Positions 62,468-64,000 of a DNA stretch of 64,000 nt are shown here, piece after piece; the stretch's first letter is position 1, and each line of letters begins with the position of its first letter. The position numbers were made by a program, and so were the translations under genes. Origin of the DNA: Rubrivirga sp046845755 (lineage in GTDB: Bacteria > Bacteroidota > Rhodothermia > Rhodothermales > Rubricoccaceae); NCBI RefSeq assembly GCF_046845755.1, contig NZ_CP177357.1:372001-436000 (forward strand), read 5' to 3'. The notes beneath the pieces were generated by a model. That model did not search any database, was not told the origin of the DNA, and saw only the letters and a program-made list of their open reading frames with translations.

Positions 62468-63019
62468 ATGTGGCCCGTACGGTCCCGGCCTCTCGCCCCC
62501 GCCGCCGTGCTCGTTTCCCGCCTGACGATGTGGACGTTGGCGATCGGGCTGGTGGCCGTGGCGATCGCCGTGTGGCCCGAGGTGCCCGGCCGCTTCCCGA
62601 CGCACTACGGGTTCGACGGCGTCGCCGACGACTGGTCGGAGGGCTCGCTGTGGGGGTGGCTGGCACTGCCACTTGTCGGCTTGGCGATGGCGGCGTTTCT
62701 GGAGTGGATGGTCCGCGTCGCCGTGTTCCGCCCCGGCGCGCCCGGCCTCAACCTGCCCAACAAAGAAGCCATCCTGGCGCTCCCACCGGAGAAGCGCGCG
62801 CCCGTGCTGGCCCGCGTGGCCGCGATGACGTACGCCACGGCGGCGCTGTGCGTCGTCGCCTTCGCGCTGATCCAGCTCGGCACGTGGGCCGAGGCGCACG
62901 GCGCCAGCGGGACGGGCTGGGTGCTGGCGGGCCTTGCCGTCGCCGTCGTGGGCCCGCTGGCGGCACTCGCGGTCGGGCTGGTGGCGATCCAGAACGAGGT
63001 GGACCGCCAGCAGGCCTAG
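62468..63019 (+). CDS. DUF1648-domain membrane protein
   Basis: This 183-residue membrane protein has about four hydrophobic segments. After the first it carries the DUF1648 signature PEVPGRFPTHYGFDGVADDW. DUF1648 proteins are of unknown function and are related to SdpI-like immunity and transport proteins. The start at 62468 (MWPVRSRPLAP) places the first helix normally; an upstream in-frame ATG would translate the repeat region. Downstream, 162 bp separate it from atpD. Confidence 0.82.
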   Translation: MWPVRSRPLAPAAVLVSRLTMWTLAIGLVAVAIAVWPEVPGRFPTHYGFDGVADDWSEGSLWGWLALPLVGLAMAAFLEWMVRVAVFRPGAPGLNLPNKEAILALPPEKRAPVLARVAAMTYATAALCVVAFALIQLGTWAEAHGASGTGWVLAGLAVAVVGPLAALAVGLVAIQNEVDRQQA

Positions 63020-63146
63020 GCGCGAGCGGACGGCGCCCGCCCGAACCCGTCCGCGGTCCTCCGGCCGCGGTCCTGGACTCCCCGGCCTTTGCCGAAGCTT
63101 CGCCAGCGAGGGCCGCCCGGTTCACGACGCCTCCAACGGCGGCGGG

Positions 63147-63154
63147 TAGCTTTC
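63147..63154 (+). promoter_or_regulatory. Bacteroidota-type -7 element (TAGCTTTC) before atpD
   Basis: TAGCTTTC lies 27 nt before the atpD ATG. Seven of eight positions match TAnnTTTG. Confidence 0.5.
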
Positions 63155-63181
63155 TGGCCTGTCCCCTCCGACCCGTCCAAG

Positions 63182-64000
63182 ATGGAAACCTCCACGCCCA
63201 CCGCGACCGGCACCGGCGACGTCCTCCAGGTTATCGGCCCCGTCGTCGACTGCGAGTTCCCCGCCGGCCAGGTGCCCGACATCCTCGACGCGCTCGAGAT
63301 CGACCGCGAGACCGGCACGCTCGTCCTCGAAGTCCAGCAGCACCTCGGCGAGAACCGTGTCCGGACCATCTCGATGGACTCGACCGACGGCCTGACTCGC
63401 GGCACGCCCGTGCGCGGCACCGGCAAGCCGATCGCGATGCCCGTCGGCGAGGAGGTCCGCGGCCGCCTGTTCAACGTCGTCGGCGAGGCCATCGACGGGC
63501 TCCCCAAGCCGACCGTCTCGGAGTACCGCCCCATCCACGCGGACCCGCCGACCTACGACCAGCTCGCGACGTCCGTCGAGGTCTTGGAGACGGGCATCAA
63601 GGTCATCGACCTGATCCAGCCCTACGCCCGCGGCGGCAAGATCGGCCTGTTCGGCGGCGCCGGCGTCGGCAAGACGGTCCTGATCCAGGAGCTCATCAAC
63701 AACATCGCCAAGGGCCACGACGGCTTCTCGGTCTTCGCCGGCGTCGGCGAGCGGACGCGTGAGGGCAACGACTTGATGCGCGAGATGCTCGAGTCGGGCA
63801 TCATGACCTACGGCGACGCCTTCCTGCACTCGATGGAAGAGGGCGGCTGGGACCTCTCGAAGGTCGACATGGAGAAGCTCAAGGAGAGCCAGGCGACGTT
63901 CGTGTTCGGCCAGATGAACGAGCCGCCCGGCGCGCGTGCCCGCGTGGCGCTCTCCGGCCTGACGCTCGCCGAGTACTTCCGCGACCAGGGCGGCACGGAC
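63182..64000 (+). CDS. atpD: ATP synthase F1 subunit beta (partial)
   Basis: This is the N-terminal 273 residues of the catalytic beta subunit; the right edge cuts the gene. It has the beta-barrel start VLQVIGPVVDCEFPAGQVPD, the P-loop GGAGVGKTVLIQEL, the catalytic Glu in GVGERTREGND and the partial FVFGQMNEPPGARARV segment. AtpD alone with its own promoter, not preceded by atpG/atpA, resembles the split ATP-synthase gene order of Bacteroidota, where atpD and atpC lie apart from the other subunits. Whether atpC follows cannot be seen. Confidence 0.98.
   Translation, partial: METSTPTATGTGDVLQVIGPVVDCEFPAGQVPDILDALEIDRETGTLVLEVQQHLGENRVRTISMDSTDGLTRGTPVRGTGKPIAMPVGEEVRGRLFNVVGEAIDGLPKPTVSEYRPIHADPPTYDQLATSVEVLETGIKVIDLIQPYARGGKIGLFGGAGVGKTVLIQELINNIAKGHDGFSVFAGVGERTREGNDLMREMLESGIMTYGDAFLHSMEEGGWDLSKVDMEKLKESQATFVFGQMNEPPGARARVALSGLTLAEYFRDQGGTD

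Overview
The window is about 70% or more G+C and looks like a marine member of the Rhodothermota/Bacteroidota side (Rhodothermales, Rubricoccaceae/Rubrivirga-like; inferred from gene content only). Supporting signs are TonB receptors of the carboxypeptidase-regulatory-domain plus OMP_b-brl_3 type, many short lipoproteins with L-x-G-C lipoboxes, almost no Shine-Dalgarno sequences, and repeated TAnnTTTG-like promoter elements just upstream of start codons. No tRNA, rRNA, CRISPR array, insertion sequence or integrase was found. Both ends are cut inside genes (a regulator-like gene at the left, atpD at the right).

Layout. 1-5.4 kb: two-PAS sensor kinase, small lipoprotein, TonB-type receptor, all on the minus strand. 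5.6-13.2 kb: outer-membrane lipoprotein, cobalamin-dependent methionine synthase with a coupled membrane peptide and cupin, DUF922 HExxH protein, enoyl-CoA hydratase, BioY. 13.3-18.2 kb: lipoprotein, NarL-type regulator, VWA protein, secreted beta-helix protein, small envelope protein. 18.3-23.6 kb: polysaccharide cluster (GT4, GT2, pyruvyl transferase, flippase). 23.8-25.6 kb: two bacterial-microcompartment shell (BMC-H) genes, the second overlapping a YbbR/CdaR-like gene. 26.0-28.9 kb: DMT transporter, DUF4230 protein, membrane protein, low-complexity protein.

28.9-47.6 kb is an approximately 19-kb copper-resistance island. It holds CopZ and CopA (P1B-1), a MerR regulator, DUF302, a cytosolic Cys-rich copper store, a sialidase-like lipoprotein, DUF411, DUF305, cytochrome c, an ion channel, a CPH-type (P1B-3) ATPase, a patatin, a Met/His-rich protein fused to an NTF2-like domain, CopB, a multicopper oxidase, a His-tailed lipoprotein and a response-regulator/histidine-kinase pair. 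Two regulatory circuits can be read from the DNA. Two MerR-type promoters with 20-bp spacers precede copA and the copper-store gene. A distinct dyad, CCT(G/T)AAAAGGC-N3-(C/A)AGG, precedes the CPH ATPase operon, the oxidase operon and the two-component genes.

47.6-64 kb: secreted isoaspartyl peptidase, SRPBCC protein, Ala-rich lipoprotein, DapB-like dehydrogenase, diheme cytochrome, Ser/Thr kinase with TPRs, GAF-adenylate cyclase, TPR protein, AnmK, DUF2164, TM2-domain protein, ThiL, DUF1648 protein and the start of atpD. Three intergenic stretches longer than 300 bp (20.5, 25.6 and 62.1 kb) carry copies of a dispersed GC-rich repeat.
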